A stretch of DNA of 64,000 nt. Source: Takashimella koratensis (taxonomy: Eukaryota; Basidiomycota; Tremellomycetes; Trichosporonales; Tetragoniomycetaceae). The notes under the pieces were generated by a model. That model ran no database searches. It worked only from the letters and a program-made list of their open reading frames with translations, and was not told the origin of the DNA. The translations under genes and the position numbers were made by a program. Within the stretch, counting starts at the first letter, position 1. Every line of letters begins with the position of its first letter. This document shows, in pieces, positions 9,474-21,749 of this stretch. The stretch lies in assembly GCA_003116875.1 (NCBI GenBank), contig BCKT01000004.1, forward strand, positions 394,201-458,200, written 5' to 3'.

Positions 9474-12057
9474 CTACTTTCTCGACCTAGTTGCGCGGGG
9501 TGTCGCGCTCGCACTTGCCTCCCTCCTCCTTCCCGTCTCCGACCTCGCCACACTGCTCGCAACACTTGGCGTTGGGCTTCCTCGTTCACTGACCTCTGCT
9601 GTCCCTCCTCTTCTCGTCGACCGCCTTGCTGGCGTCCCGACCCCGACCCCAGCCCCATCATCCGTCAATTCACTCTGAGCGCGAGTCGACCTCTTCATCC
9701 CAGTCCCGCTAGCTGCTTTGGTCGATCTTGCGCGTTTCGGCTGTGCGGGCGGCGCGTCGTGTTCCTCCCCTTCGTCGAGGTGGGCCCGGGAGGCACTCCG
9801 CGTCATCCGTGCCCGGGGTGTACGACCACCAGCTGTCGACGCAACAGGGGAAGTGATGAAGCTACCCGGAATCGACATGGTAGGTGGCGGCATCTCGGAT
9901 TCAGACTCGGACGCAGCAAGGGGTGCTGTCGATTGTCGAGCGCGGCCAGATCGGCGTGCAGGCGTCAAGGGGGGCAGAGACGGTTCTCGAGATACCGAAG
10001 TCGAAGTGACGCGTCGAGGTTTCCTTCCTGGTGTCCCTCGGCTCTTTGCGGTCGTAGCTACCTCGGCAGTTTCTTCCCCTCCTGGTTCATCCTCGTGCTC
10101 AACCTCGTAGATGGGTTCCACCTCCATGACCTCTGTCTCAGGAACCGTAGGGAGTTCTGCCACTTCGTCCAGCTCGTCCGACTCGTCAACTTGGACAGGT
10201 TGCCGAATCAATCGTCGCGACGGAACGACCGGAAGGGGTTCCTCGTCGTCGACGATCATCTTCCTCGGCTGCCGAGACCGACCAGCTGCGGGCTTGCCGT
10301 TCGTGACTTCCTTGACCGGGGGCGCAATGAATGGGCTTGATGCGTGTTTCACGGGCGACGGGACGCGAGCGGGGACAGGCGAAGCAGCAGGCTGAACCGA
10401 GGGCAGGGCAGCGGGAGCAAGCGGCGCGGGGATGGTAGGTGGTGCCGAAGGTGCGAAGCGGGGTGGGCCAGCGAATGGACTGCCAGTACGTGCAGGAGAA
10501 GCTGCTCGAGCCGCTTCCTGGAGAAGATTTGCTCGGATAGGGATTGGTGCGACCGGTGTTGGAGGAGCAGCAGCAACGGGAGGCTGCACGACGGGAGCAC
10601 CCGGTGCCGGTGCCTCCTTTGCCACGTCCACCCACGAATTGTTCATTTCCACATCCATATGACCGTTCGGGACGACCGGAGCCAACGGAGCCGGCGGTTC
10701 CTTCTCGCTCCGTCTGGCGATCGCATCCGACTCAATCCTGAGCACCCTCTTCTGCGCTTCGGGGAGGATATCGATAAACTCCCTTACCATCTCCCTACGC
10801 CTCTGCCTCTCCTCGTCTGCGCCTCGACCTGCGAGCGCACGGTCGAGCTCGAGCGTCTCGGCGTACTGGCCCTGGTGGATGAGGCGGAGTGCGACGAGGT
10901 CGTGTAGCAGTGCGAGGGCGGGGGCGGGGATGGATCGAGGTGGGTGGGAGAGGAAGTGGACGAGGTGCGCGTGTTCCTCGTCGTTCAGGGGAAGGTGGAG
11001 GAGTTCCTTCAATGCCTTGGCCTGCGCGATATGAGCGCCAGCGCCGCAGGGGACCCGGGGCACACCAAGGGCCCAACACCAGACGTCTTCCCTAGCCTGT
11101 GCACGCTCAGAGTCGTCAAGGCCCCGGATGGTGGAGAATGCAGCGGAGAGGCCGGATGTGGAGGCGGTAGCGACGAGACCAATGTCGCGTTCGAGTTTGG
11201 AAGGGAGCGAAGAGGCGGAGGAGAGTTGACGACCGGTAGTGCTGAGGAAAGAGTGGATGTAGGTGCACGCGGACGAAGGTGGGGAGACGTGGGCGGAGAG
11301 GACTTGGAGGATCTCGGGGATGAAGTTGACTTCGGTGATTCTAGGGTCAGACAGGCTTGATACCGCGGTCTGTGAGGATCAGCAACCGAGACAACCTAGC
11401 AATCCCACTCACATCCCAATGGCCGTGATCGAGCGCCCAGTATCCATTCATAAACACGGCCCAAGCCTTGGGCATACACCGTTTCCACATGAACGTCTCT
11501 GCCCGAGACGGTCCATCTGATCTACCATTCACCCGCTCGTCCTCGCCATCGACGCTCATCTCGTGGCCGTGGCCATTGGTCTCGGGAGCTAGCAAGCCAT
11601 AGTCGCACAGGAGGTAGTAGATGAAGCAGTCACGTTTGAGTCGGTCGGCGGGGCAGGATTGGATGTTACGTAGGAGGCGACGGAGGTCGGCTGGTGACGA
11701 GGGTGGGTATAGCGCAGGTCCTGCGAAGGAACGGTGTCAATATTGAGGATAGGAGGATAGGAAATAGCTTGATATGCAGGGTTAGGAGGAGGGACTCACC
11801 GTCAACATCTGCAAACTCTAGAAGACGATCAATGAAGAGTCGTTGACCAGGGTACGTTCGACGCCGATTGTTGATCTGCTGCACGACCGAATCGGAGTAA
11901 GGTGAGCTGGCGAGGTCAAAGTGTCGCAGGATGCTAAACGGCAGCGCAAACTCGTCCGACTAGGTATATGGTTAGCATGCATCCGGGCATTTATCCTTGG
12001 GCATCCGTGGGTAGTCATAGCTAATGGGGAGGGTGAGGGGTGACTTACAGAGCTCAT
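9474..12057 (-). CDS. ELYS-like nucleoporin with long basic tail
   Basis: The protein opens MSS from a three-codon exon at 12057, then SDEFALPFSILRHF. An ELYS-like alpha-helical region follows, with CFIYYLLCDYG, a FMNGYWALDHGHWD segment and TAVSSLSDPRITEVNFIPEI, then FLSHPPRSIPAPALALLHDL and a YAETLELDRAL repeat-like helix. In animals ELYS/MEL-28 tethers the Nup107 complex to chromatin; fungal members are nuclear pore subunits. The rest, roughly half the protein, is Pro/Ala-rich and acidic, then basic with PGRKPRR and ARRSTRRGG patches resembling AT-hooks, ending TRSRK and TAG at 9474. Fungal ELYS-like proteins I know of are often much shorter, so the tail is notable. There are at least three introns. 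The gene is divergent from the CCDC25 homologue, with 233 bases between starts. Confidence 0.8.
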
Positions 12058-12290
12058 GGCCGTGGGGTGGTGGATGGCGAGGTTGGCTGAAGCGAGAGCA
12101 AGATGGATGGATGGATTGAAAACATGGCGCGTTGAGACCAGGGTGGAGGTCGGGCGCAGTGCCACACTCGGCGATAGGACCGTCACTGACCAGGCACACA
12201 CACACATCCACCCACACACAGTGTGGAGGTCGACCACCATTTCAACTTGTGCTTTGCTCTTTGCCTCTGCTCGTCAACAACATCGCCCAC

Positions 12291-13372
12291 ATGGTCATCT
12301 TCTTCACTTCAAATGGTGAGTCGCTTGCACAGAGGAGAGAGTGGAACGGATGTGGGATCGGAGAAAGGCAAGAGGATGAGAAGATGACCATGAAAGGAAG
12401 ACGCTGATACCCACTTGTAGCCGTTACACCGCCCGTCACGATCTACATGGGTCGAGACAAGGTAGAAAGTGAGGACCTCGCTTTCTTGAAAGGTCTTGTG
12501 ATCTGACCCTCCCAGACGAGGAACTACTCAAGTACGGCCTCCCAACAGATATCTGGTTCCACGTCGAGTGAGTTTCTCCTTCGCAGTCATGCACCGATCA
12601 AAGTATCACTTACCACCTCCCGCTCAGCAAGCTCTCCTCTGCACATGTCTACCTGCGGCAACCTGAATCTCAACCACATGGCCAATGGGACAAGTTACCT
12701 GCAGCACTAGTCAACGATGCCGCGCAGCTCGTCAAAGCGAATAGCATAGAAGGTTAGTTTACCTTCCTCATTCTAGACTTAGCTGACATCTCTACAGGGA
12801 ATAAGAAGGATAATGTGACGGTAGGCTATAGCAAGAACGACGGTGCTGACGAAAGGTCATCTACACACCGTTCCCAAATTTGAAAGTAAGTCAGGGCTAT
12901 GAGAGATGATCCTTAAGCCGAGCTGATGATCGCAGAAAACAGGCGACATGGCTGTGGGTCAAGTCTCCTTCCACGCGGACAAGAAGGTCAAACGGGGTAC
13001 GTTATGCAGCTATCAACAAGAGTGGAGCTGACATAGACAGTCCTGGTGCCTACTCGGGAGAACGCCATCGTCAACAGGTTGAACAGAACCAAAGTCGAGA
13101 AAGACGTAGACCACGAATCTGAGCGACAAGAACGGCTCCGAGAGGAAGGGAGGAAGAAGAAGGTCGATGCGGTGGAACGGGTATGTCTCATCAGGTTCCG
13201 TTTGAGGGACTCGTAAGTGGACTGACGGTTCATTTTGTCGTAGAAACGGATCGAAGACGAGCAGAAACGCAAGTGGGAAGAAGAGAAGAAACAGCGAACC
13301 TACGAGGGCATGTTCACCGACGATGCGATTGATGGAGCTAAAGAAGACTGGGACGATGACGACTTTATGTAA
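12291..13372 (+). CDS. CCDC25/Jlp2 family protein with NFACT-R domain
   Basis: The spliced protein starts MVIFFTSNAVTPPVTIYMG, continues [40 protein letters not shown] and VGQVSFH, then has a charged coiled-coil (ERQERLREEGRKKK, RKRIEDEQKRKWEEEKK) and ends EDWDDDDFM. This is the layout of CCDC25 and the fission yeast Jlp2 protein, which consist of an NFACT-R (DUF814) RNA-binding-like domain plus a coiled coil. The product is about 205 residues, usual for the family. At least six short introns are present; the first follows TCAAATG at the start of the domain. Human CCDC25 has been described as a membrane DNA sensor, but the fungal role is not established. Confidence 0.9.
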
Positions 13373-13716
13373 CTTGCTGGCTTAGAAGTCACTGATTCAT
13401 CAAACTATAGCCATTGTCCTTGTCCATTGTAGATACATTTGGCCCGTCATGTACGTGTATCAACGAGTCCGTGCGTGCCAAAGACGCGAGAAACGGGAAA
13501 CGAATAATGAAGAGATGAAGAAGGGAACAAAGAGAGAAAGCGTGATGCTTGTGAATGATTTGATTGATTGTCCAGTTGTTTGAAGCGTGATTAAGACGTG
13601 CAACGCGAATTTGAATGCGTGATGTGTGGGAATGTCAACAGTGGGGTGATTGTGATAGGAAGTAGGAGGCGACCAACTCGCTAGCCAAAATGGAAAGGCG
13701 AGCTGGTCCGCGCGAG

Positions 13717-16266
13717 TCAAGCCGAGACAACGGCATTGTACTGCGATGTGGGCGCTGGGATCGCAGACGAGGGTGATCGAGACCTGCGCGACGGGCCTTG
13801 GCGGGACGGACTGTCTTCAAAGATTCGATCCGACCTGGGTCGAGCACTCCTCGCTCCACTTCTGTCTCGATCGTCATCCAGCTCGTCCCTCTCCTCACTG
13901 AAACTCGCGTCACTTCTCCATTCCCTCGGGACCACTTCTTCCCCTTCTCCCTCTCCTTCTCCCTTGCCGTCGCCGTCGTCGCCCTCACCCTCGGTGCCGG
14001 GCTTGACTTGTTTCTTCCCCTTTCCGCGCCGCCGGACGTACGCCTCGTACCGACACTCTGTCTCGCTCGAGCGTTTGACGCAAGCCCCACAGGGCTGATG
14101 CCCGTCGCACTTGAGTTTACGCTTGCGGCAAGGGAAACAGCTGATGAGCTGGCGATTTGGCCGGTCGAGCGGGGACAGAGGGGACGACGGGTAGTTTGGG
14201 TCCGAAGCCGCGCCACTGGGTCCGGAGGGGCCAGGGGGACCGGGACCTGCGTGTGGGCCGGCAACGAGGATGGGTCCGGACGGGGCGGAGGGGACAGGCA
14301 TTTGGATAGCAAGTTGCGGAGGCATACCAGGCATCGAGACCATCGTAGGACTCGCACCGGGTGGGTACACTATTGGAGGACCGTAGACGACAGGGTACTC
14401 GTGCGCGTACTGGTGAGGGTGCGGGTGGTGCCCGTGAGACCCAGGGTGCGCCGGGAGGTAGACGGAGGGCATGGAGGGCTGGTGGCTTGATCGAGGGGTG
14501 TGGGAGAGGAGTGGGGGTGGGCCAGCGATCTGGACAGGCCAAGGAGGAGGAGCGACAGGGCCAGTCACAATAGTAGTCGGAGGCTCGTCTCGCCTCGAAA
14601 GCTCAATCACGAGCGATGATCGAAGCGCGTCGTCTTGTCGTACCTGTGCTGGTCGGATATCTGCCACTGTCAGTCAAATTGTGGCAGAAAACAGCCACCG
14701 AAAAGGGGGTCAACTTACAGGATGAAGAGCCGACACCGATAGTTCCCCGCTGAAGGGCATACATGGCATCCTCGTAGCCCATTCGATATCCCTCGAGCCG
14801 AGCATTCGACCACCCCGCGAAATCGCGGAGAGGCGCAGGACCAGGTGCAAACCAAGGGCCAGGGCTGGAGTCCGGGCCCGGAGCGGAAGAGGAAGGCGCG
14901 GCGGAGGAGATGGAGGCCCGGTGGGCGTGGTGCTGAGGTTGCGAGGGAGGACGAGTGAATGAGGCTGGTATGCTGGCACTGGGAGGGTAGACAGGGTTGA
15001 GAACAGAAGGAGAAAAAAATATAGACATAGTGAGGCCGATGTGAACAGTCGAAGGTGGCATTGACAAATTAAGGTTTGTCAGCGCCAGTCAAACTTTATC
15101 ACGACCAAAAATGATTGCTAAGCTCTTACTCACCGTTTGGAACGCATCTGTTGATGTGATGGAGGTTGAGGCTGCGCCCACAACTCGTGTGCGATCCTCG
15201 GTAGCGGCGGGGGAACCTGAGCAAACCTGTCTCCTGCACCAACGTCCGTCGTCAGCCCAGGTGGCGAAAACGTCCCGCCCGAGTCGTGCGAGTGAACCGG
15301 AGGTCGTTCGGGGCCACAAGTTGACGACGAAGCGCGACGCGAATGGTGTGCGTGTGTCGACTGGACGTGGGACTGGTGGTGGCTTTGGTTCTGGCCGGAT
15401 GGCGGTCTGGGAGGTGGGGGTGGGAGAGGGAGTGGTGGTTGTGTATGCCGGTTGGTGCGTGGACTGGAAGAGGTAGCTGCGCTGGTTGGAGGGAAGCGGC
15501 CGTTGGAAGGGGCGGTGGGAGAGGGTTTGATGAGATTGGGACTGAATCGAGGCGTTGTTTTCGCTTGACGAGGGCTGCGAGAAGGCGAATTGAGGACCAG
15601 AGGAGCAGGAGTAAGCGTCGGTGTTATGCTGGGTAATCGCTCAACACTTTGTCCCTTCCCCCTGTCTCGGTCGCGGTCACGACCATGGCTGTGGTGCCTG
15701 ACGTGCCTCGACTCGCTTTCTTTCTCCTTGCCTTCTCGTTCCTTTCCCCGCCGCTCGGCGTTGTCGGGGTGGATCAAGTCCGCGATCGACGAGCGGCCAG
15801 CGGGCGAGGGTAAGACGGAGGAAACGACGGACTCGGCAGGTGACGAGTTGCGCTGTTTCACAGGCAAGTCGGTGGTCACGATTTCGGCAAGGGAGAGGGG
15901 AGAGCGAGTGATGGGTGAGACGGAGGCGTCGCCACGCCCACCACTGCCCCCACTGGTCGGGCGCGGGTGGGTCAAGTACCCTGAAGAGCTGCTGGGTCCC
16001 GCGACTGGTGAGAGGCCGATCCCGAGGCCAGTGGGAGGAGCAGCAACGAGACTGCTGCTTGGAGTAGAGGTCCCCTCGTTCAGGCGCCGGCGCTTGGCAA
16101 TCTGTTCGTCCCGCTCGGCACTCATCGATATGTCAGAGCAGATGCCGTAACCCGAGGAATCCGGTACGACAAAAGGGTTACCGGAGTCGGGAAGGGGATG
16201 GGGTGGGGAGAGAAATTGAGGTGGAAGTTTGATGGGTGGGTCAGGGAGAGGGAGTGCACTGGTCAA
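13717..16266 (-). CDS. Zn2Cys6 transcription factor with C-terminal zinc cluster
   Basis: Three exons are visible: 16266 to about 15135, about 14992-14720, and about 14670-13717, giving about 785 residues. Exon 3 contains CFPCRKRKLKCDGHQPCGAC followed by VKRSSETEC, matching the fungal binuclear zinc cluster spacing C-x2-C-x6-C-x5-C-x2-C-x8-C. The cluster lies around residue 650, not near the N-terminus as is usual for Gal4-type factors. The flanks are disordered: Pro/Ser/His-rich upstream, Glu/Gly-rich GEGEGEGEE and Arg/Ser-rich downstream. A short ordered segment, YRMGYEDAMYALQRG, sits in exon 2. A basic AKRRRLNEG motif near residue 55 could be a nuclear localisation signal. Start at 16266 is the first in-frame methionine; MSAERDEQIAKRRR further in is an alternative. 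The target is unknown. Confidence 0.8.
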
Positions 16267-19200
16267 AAGCTAGCGGCGGGGAGTACGAGTCTGTCTTATT
16301 ACCCCAGCCCCTTCTCTCATGCCGTTTGTTACCAGGGGATTACGAACGGCCAACGGCTAGCGGCAACGGTGGTTGACAGGCGACAAGTCCGAGCACCGAG
16401 CAATGAAGGCCAAGTTATTTGTCGTGATCCCTCTCGAAGGCGACCGCTTTACAGGAATGCGCAGATAAAGAAGGGCGTAGCGCGGAGAGAAATAGTCGAT
16501 ATTCGTGTTTGCAGAAAAATCCAAGGTGTGTCACTCTTTCCCCACCTTTAACCAACGGGCACCGATCAACAGAGGTTTGGCGAGTTTGCCTGTGTTCGGA
16601 GCTTTGCCGGCCGGGGGCGGGGGGGGGGCTTCGGAGGTGCTCGGCGCTGTTGAAGCAAGAAGAACTGATTACGGTAAGCTTTCACAGTCGCCGATCAAGA
16701 CCAGACGCCAAAGGTTTGATGTTTCGTCAAGGAGGTGACAAACGAGGGTAGAGGGTGGGACATGGAGTGGACTCAAAGCGGATGGAGTGATTGAGAAAGG
16801 GAAGTCGCAGGGTATGGCTGAGTGTGGGATAGAGGTATTGTTTGTGTGTAAATGCGTGTGCAAAACTCACCCTTAGTAGGATGGCGTGAGAGGAGCGGGG
16901 AAGAAAGGAAGTGTCGACGAGGTGATGAGGCGTGTAGCGGAGGACAACGGCGGAGGACGGAGGACGGCAAGAGGCGGCCGGACAATGAGTTCGAAGGCTA
17001 CCCCGCAGTGGGATTTCTTCGAGACAAAGGATCCGCCGGGGGAGTCGATCTGCCTGATACACGTTTGCACGTTTGCGCACCGGTCGCTGTTGTAGATGAC
17101 TTGTGTTCCGCCCGAGCCTCGATGGTTTAAAGGACCCTCTTCCCCAAAAAGTACGCCTCCTAGTTGATCGGGCCTGGTGTCGATCGACGAAGCGACTAAC
17201 CAGCTGCGCGACGACCTCTAGGCGACAGACGCCAAGCGAGAGACCGAGTGGGGACACGTGGACTAAAGATAAAGCTAGACAAGACGAGTCCAGACCAAAG
17301 TACCGAGTTCACTCCCGACACTCCCGACAATGAGAGGAGCTTGGGTGTTATGTCCGACAAGTCCGATACTGTAGAGCGTCGCGGTGCGTGTATGTGCGCG
17401 AAGGAGAGAACGTCGAAGTGGAGAAGAGATCAGATGGTCCGGCCAAGTAAGAGGTGATGATCCGAACGGCCGGATCTTCAAGGCTTGAACACGAAAGGAG
17501 GATCTCCGCCAACGAGGCAGATCAGATCGACAGAGTGTGAACGGCCTGCGAATAGATCCAGATCTGTTCGCTCCTAAGCATAGCAAATTAGGTGTAAGCA
17601 TCCACAGCGATTGAAGTGGTAAGGCTCAGTGACTCACTCTTACGTGAAGGGTGGTGAAAGAATCAGGATGAGGCGATTCCGGATCGACCCGTTTCGTTAC
17701 GCCCAGCGCCAAGATTTTATGGTTGTTTGTCGTAAAAAGGTGGTGGCGAGGGTAGATATTGATCTACTCTAACTCCAACCAGTTCTACACCCCTTTATCA
17801 CCTTTTTCTCTCTCTCGCTCGATGTATGGGAAAGAGACAATACAGCGGTGAACCTCGTGATACCTGTTTGGGGATGGAACGCCTCAAGAACAGCGAAAAA
17901 GCGGTCGGTTGGTTATCCCAGCCAGTGATCTTCCGAGGTATGGTCGGATAGGATGACTTGATTTGGTACCTAGCGCCCAAAAACCAAAAACGCCACGGCA
18001 CGTTTCCCGCGGCGGCCGCGCTCAATGGGTAAGCCGAGCGAGGATTTCAGGAGCGCAAGGGAACGTCCAGGAAAACCCAGAAAAACCGAAACCCACTGGG
18101 CAACGAAGCGATCAAGGAAAAGCAGGCAGGCAGGGGTTGGGGATGAATTGCAAGGCGTGTGGGGAGAAGGCTAAGGAGAGGGGAGTTGCCGAGTGAATTG
18201 AGACGGTGACTGCCTATTCGGTAGGTCGGCTTGCGTTGAAAGTTCCTACGGAATACGAAGGCTAGTCGGTCGATGGTCGGCGGGTAAATCGAGCTTGAGG
18301 AACGAGTGAGTGTATAAGAGTAAGAGAAAGAGTGCAAGAGAGAAGACGAATCACGACTTGGTTTCATGCATGTCGATGACCATGTATGTACCCGGAGTCG
18401 ATAGCATCCTGATTTGCAGTTCCCACTTTCCCTTCGCAGCTGCTTCCGTTCCTTCATCCCCCTGCCTTCTCTCCCCTTCATCTGGTCCCTCGTCTCCACT
18501 TTGCCATTCTACCCCACACGCACTGCATGTGTCTGGTTACTCCACTAGCATCGTTTAGTCTGGACCCGCGCTCATCTATTTAATCTCGTCTCCTCGATAT
18601 GGAAGGTCTACACGAAAAATGGGGGTTTTAGGGTCAGGAGACCTTGTCTTCTGTCTCTCTGGCTGGGCTCGCTCTCTCGTTCTCTGACCCTCGTCGCCGG
18701 CAACCAGGTTGCCATCGGGGAGGGAGGGAAGAGCTCCCCGGCAACGCATCATTGGAGGAAATAAATCCAAAAATATGAAAAAGAAAAAAAAAACAACCGT
18801 GCCTTGAAGGGACGCAGAGATCGATGGGGCCAGGCAATCCAGGCAGTCCCATCTTTATCCTCCTCTCTCGGGTAAGACTGCACATCCTCGGGGCTCGCTT
18901 ATGTGGCCCTATCAACGTCAGGGAGGGATGCCAGCAAACCTCGACCTTGGCTCCAACCTGAGATCTTCGCGTACCATCCCACTCGAGTGATAGTTTGCCT
19001 CGCTCTGGGCCTGGCTCTCTGGGGCCTCTGCGTACGTACGTTCCAAACTACATTCTATCTCTGGAATCTCTCCTCTGGTTGACAAACGCAAGCTGCGCTT
19101 CGCTCCTCTCTTCTCCCGCTCTACCTCCTAGTGCTGGGCACAGACGCCGGGGTACCGGCGGGAAAGGCCCAAGGAGCCGGTGGAGGGTCTCGACTGTGCA

Positions 19201-21749
19201 CTTCTCACCGGGTGATCCGGCCATACACCCGAGCAGAGCATGCATAGCGAGAGGCGGGAAGGGGCGCATGGGAGGAGCGGTACAGTCATTGTCGCAGATT
19301 TAGGGACCTGTACTTGGTCTCGCGCTAAGAAGTAAGAGAAAAGATCGACGTTGTGTAATCGGGGAGATCGAGACTAAGGAGAAAACTCCCACCAACTCGG
19401 GGGTACCTACTTGGCTGTGGGTTTTACTTTGGCCGGGCAGGACAAGGTTTGAGTGGGGTCGTCGGTGGTGTATCACCACGTTTTTTATTGGGTCGTATTT
19501 CTCCACCATTCTACCGTTCCGGCGTCTGACATCGAGGTACTGCATGGAGAGTATGACGCGCAGGGGATTTGCAACTCCGAAGACCCGATGGAAGAGAAGC
19601 GAATAATGAAAAATTCCACACCGCATTGGCGCGAAGGCGAGCAGGGGGTCGGTGGGTGGGTGGGAGGAGAGAATGACAGTCGGCTCCTTTTTTTGGGTTG
19701 AGCTTCGGTATTACGTCACTTGGAAGCCGCCCGATATCCACTCGCAGGAATAAGGGCCTCACGAGAGGGGGGATTTTGGGCAGGGCGCAAAAGCAATCGG
19801 GTCCAAGAGTTTGGGACCATGGCTACTGCGTGGCGACATTGGTTCCGCCCTCTCCTAATCCTCAGTCTCTCACTGCAGGGGAGTGCTTAATCACGGACTA
19901 ATGAGGGTACGATATATATAGATGCGGGAATCATCTTTGGCTATCGCTCCTGCTGGATCCACTTGCACGGGTCGTGCGTAGTTCGTTCCCGATAGCAGCG
20001 CAGAGTGTAATCTTTCAGCCACTGATTGAAGAGTTCAATTCCAGACGTCTGACTCGCAGCTCGGTTGAGGACCAATCAACTATTGCACCGCTTGGAACTG
20101 AAGAACACATGGTGACATGAGTGGGGCTGAGGAGGAGGGGCGGTGGATCAGCAGAAGAAGAAGAAGAGTGGGGCAGTCGACACCGCATTCCCGAATCCGA
20201 GGTCCGGAACCACCAACCTAAGCTTCGATCTCAAGCACCACGACGTTCCCGACGACGCCTCTCTGCGCCTCGTTGATATGCTTCTACTGTATTCCACGTT
20301 TGCTGTAATGTGATCAAATGCCTCCGGGCAGGTGACTGACCAGCCAACAACCTCCGATCCCTTCGTCCCTCCGATCGCTGCCAAACCCTAGAGGCTGAAT
20401 AGAGGTCCCATCAGTCTAATACCCCTATCCCTTTCGTCTTCATAGATGAAGATACGTTCCCCCTGCTTTCTCAGACCAGTAAATCACCTACTCGTCAATC
20501 ATCTATCTTCCCGCGACCTGCGCAAGCCATGGACACATGTGCATGCAATCCAGTAGTCTCAACTCTCAAGCCTTCGCTCCGTTCCTCTCTCTGATCGCTT
20601 CCGAGATTGCCGGGGCTGTCTCATTACCAAGATAACCTGTCACTTCCAACTGTAGCGAGGTTTCGGCCTACCCACCTCCCTCCTACCTTACAGTCTGCCT
20701 ACCTGCTTACTTGCCTCTGTGTCACCCAAATACCGTGCGTCACCAGGCGCGAGCGCGCGCACGGTGTTCTCGGGGTCTAATACAAGCTTAAACTCTGATT
20801 TTTTCATCCGCTAGTTAGTTTTCTCGTTCACCTGAGCTAGCACGTATCCGTACGCCCCCGAACACCTCCAGCGCCCTCAGCACCTTCGGCCTAGTCCCAA
20901 ACGACGACGTCAATGGTGCTTATCCCAAGTCGTGAGTGCGCGGTTTGGCCGATTACCAGAATATTTCCGCCAACGTAAACGTAGCACATGCAGCGAGGTC
21001 ATCCAAGGCGTCAGGGTGAAGGTGACAGACCCGATGTTTGCGACTTCTTCAGTCGGTGCGCCCTGATCGGCGCCTTACGGGAGCGCATCGCGGAAAAACT
21101 CGTTCAAGTTGGTCAAGTGGAGTCGTAAGAAGACTAAAACCATGTGCTTCCTCGTCATCTGTCGTCTTGGGACGCTGGCTGTGCACTAAACAAGCTGCGC
21201 GAGTTGGTGGGAGCTCATTGAGTGATGTATGGGTTGGAGTGAGGGTTGGAAGGTGGTTCGTGGGGCCAGATGACGGTGGTTTGCGTCAAGCTGTGATGAC
21301 CTGTTGTCTTCATCGGCGGGGAGCAGTCGTCAGACGCACAATGACGACTCAGTCGTGATCTCAACTACACCGAAGTGGCGAGTTCATACCGGTGGCGAAA
21401 GCTTCTGCGCCGCTCAGCGACAAACTCGGATGAGAAGTGGCAGGACCATACGTTGCATATGAGTATGAAACATGCAAACAATGATGATACAATCTCAACA
21501 TCCTACGTTGATACACAGACCCAAGCTGCTCTAGACCCAGTTCAACCGCCCTTCGCCACTGGGCGTGACGGCGTCTTTCCGGTCGTCTGCAGATAATGGT
21601 CGAGGCGAGGTCGAGCTTAGTGCGCGCATGGATTCGAGCCCGGCCTTGGAGACGCGTCGACCTGGTTGTAGTGTCGTGCGGTCCACGGGTGCACTGTGGG
21701 TGCAAGAAGAAACAGATCAGTCTCTGCACTGAATATTAACCTAAGAAAC
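16267..21749. other. About 5.5 kb gene-poor region
   Basis: This separates the 5' end of the Zn2Cys6 gene from the 3' end of the phosphatase gene. Open frames here are short, lack conserved-looking composition and do not chain across plausible introns. A TATA-like GATATATATAGATGCGG occurs at about 19911. The region may hold long upstream control sequence, a long UTR or a noncoding RNA; I cannot tell which. I found no tRNA-like B box. Confidence 0.5.

Noticed and set aside
9432..10340. 302-codon plus-strand frame opposite the ELYS-like tail
   Set aside because: Antisense shadow of a low-complexity coding region; no start context or homology-like features.
16727..17257. 176-codon minus-strand frame in the gene-poor region
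   Set aside because: No conserved-looking segment, no neighbouring exons in frame, and composition like the surrounding noncoding DNA.
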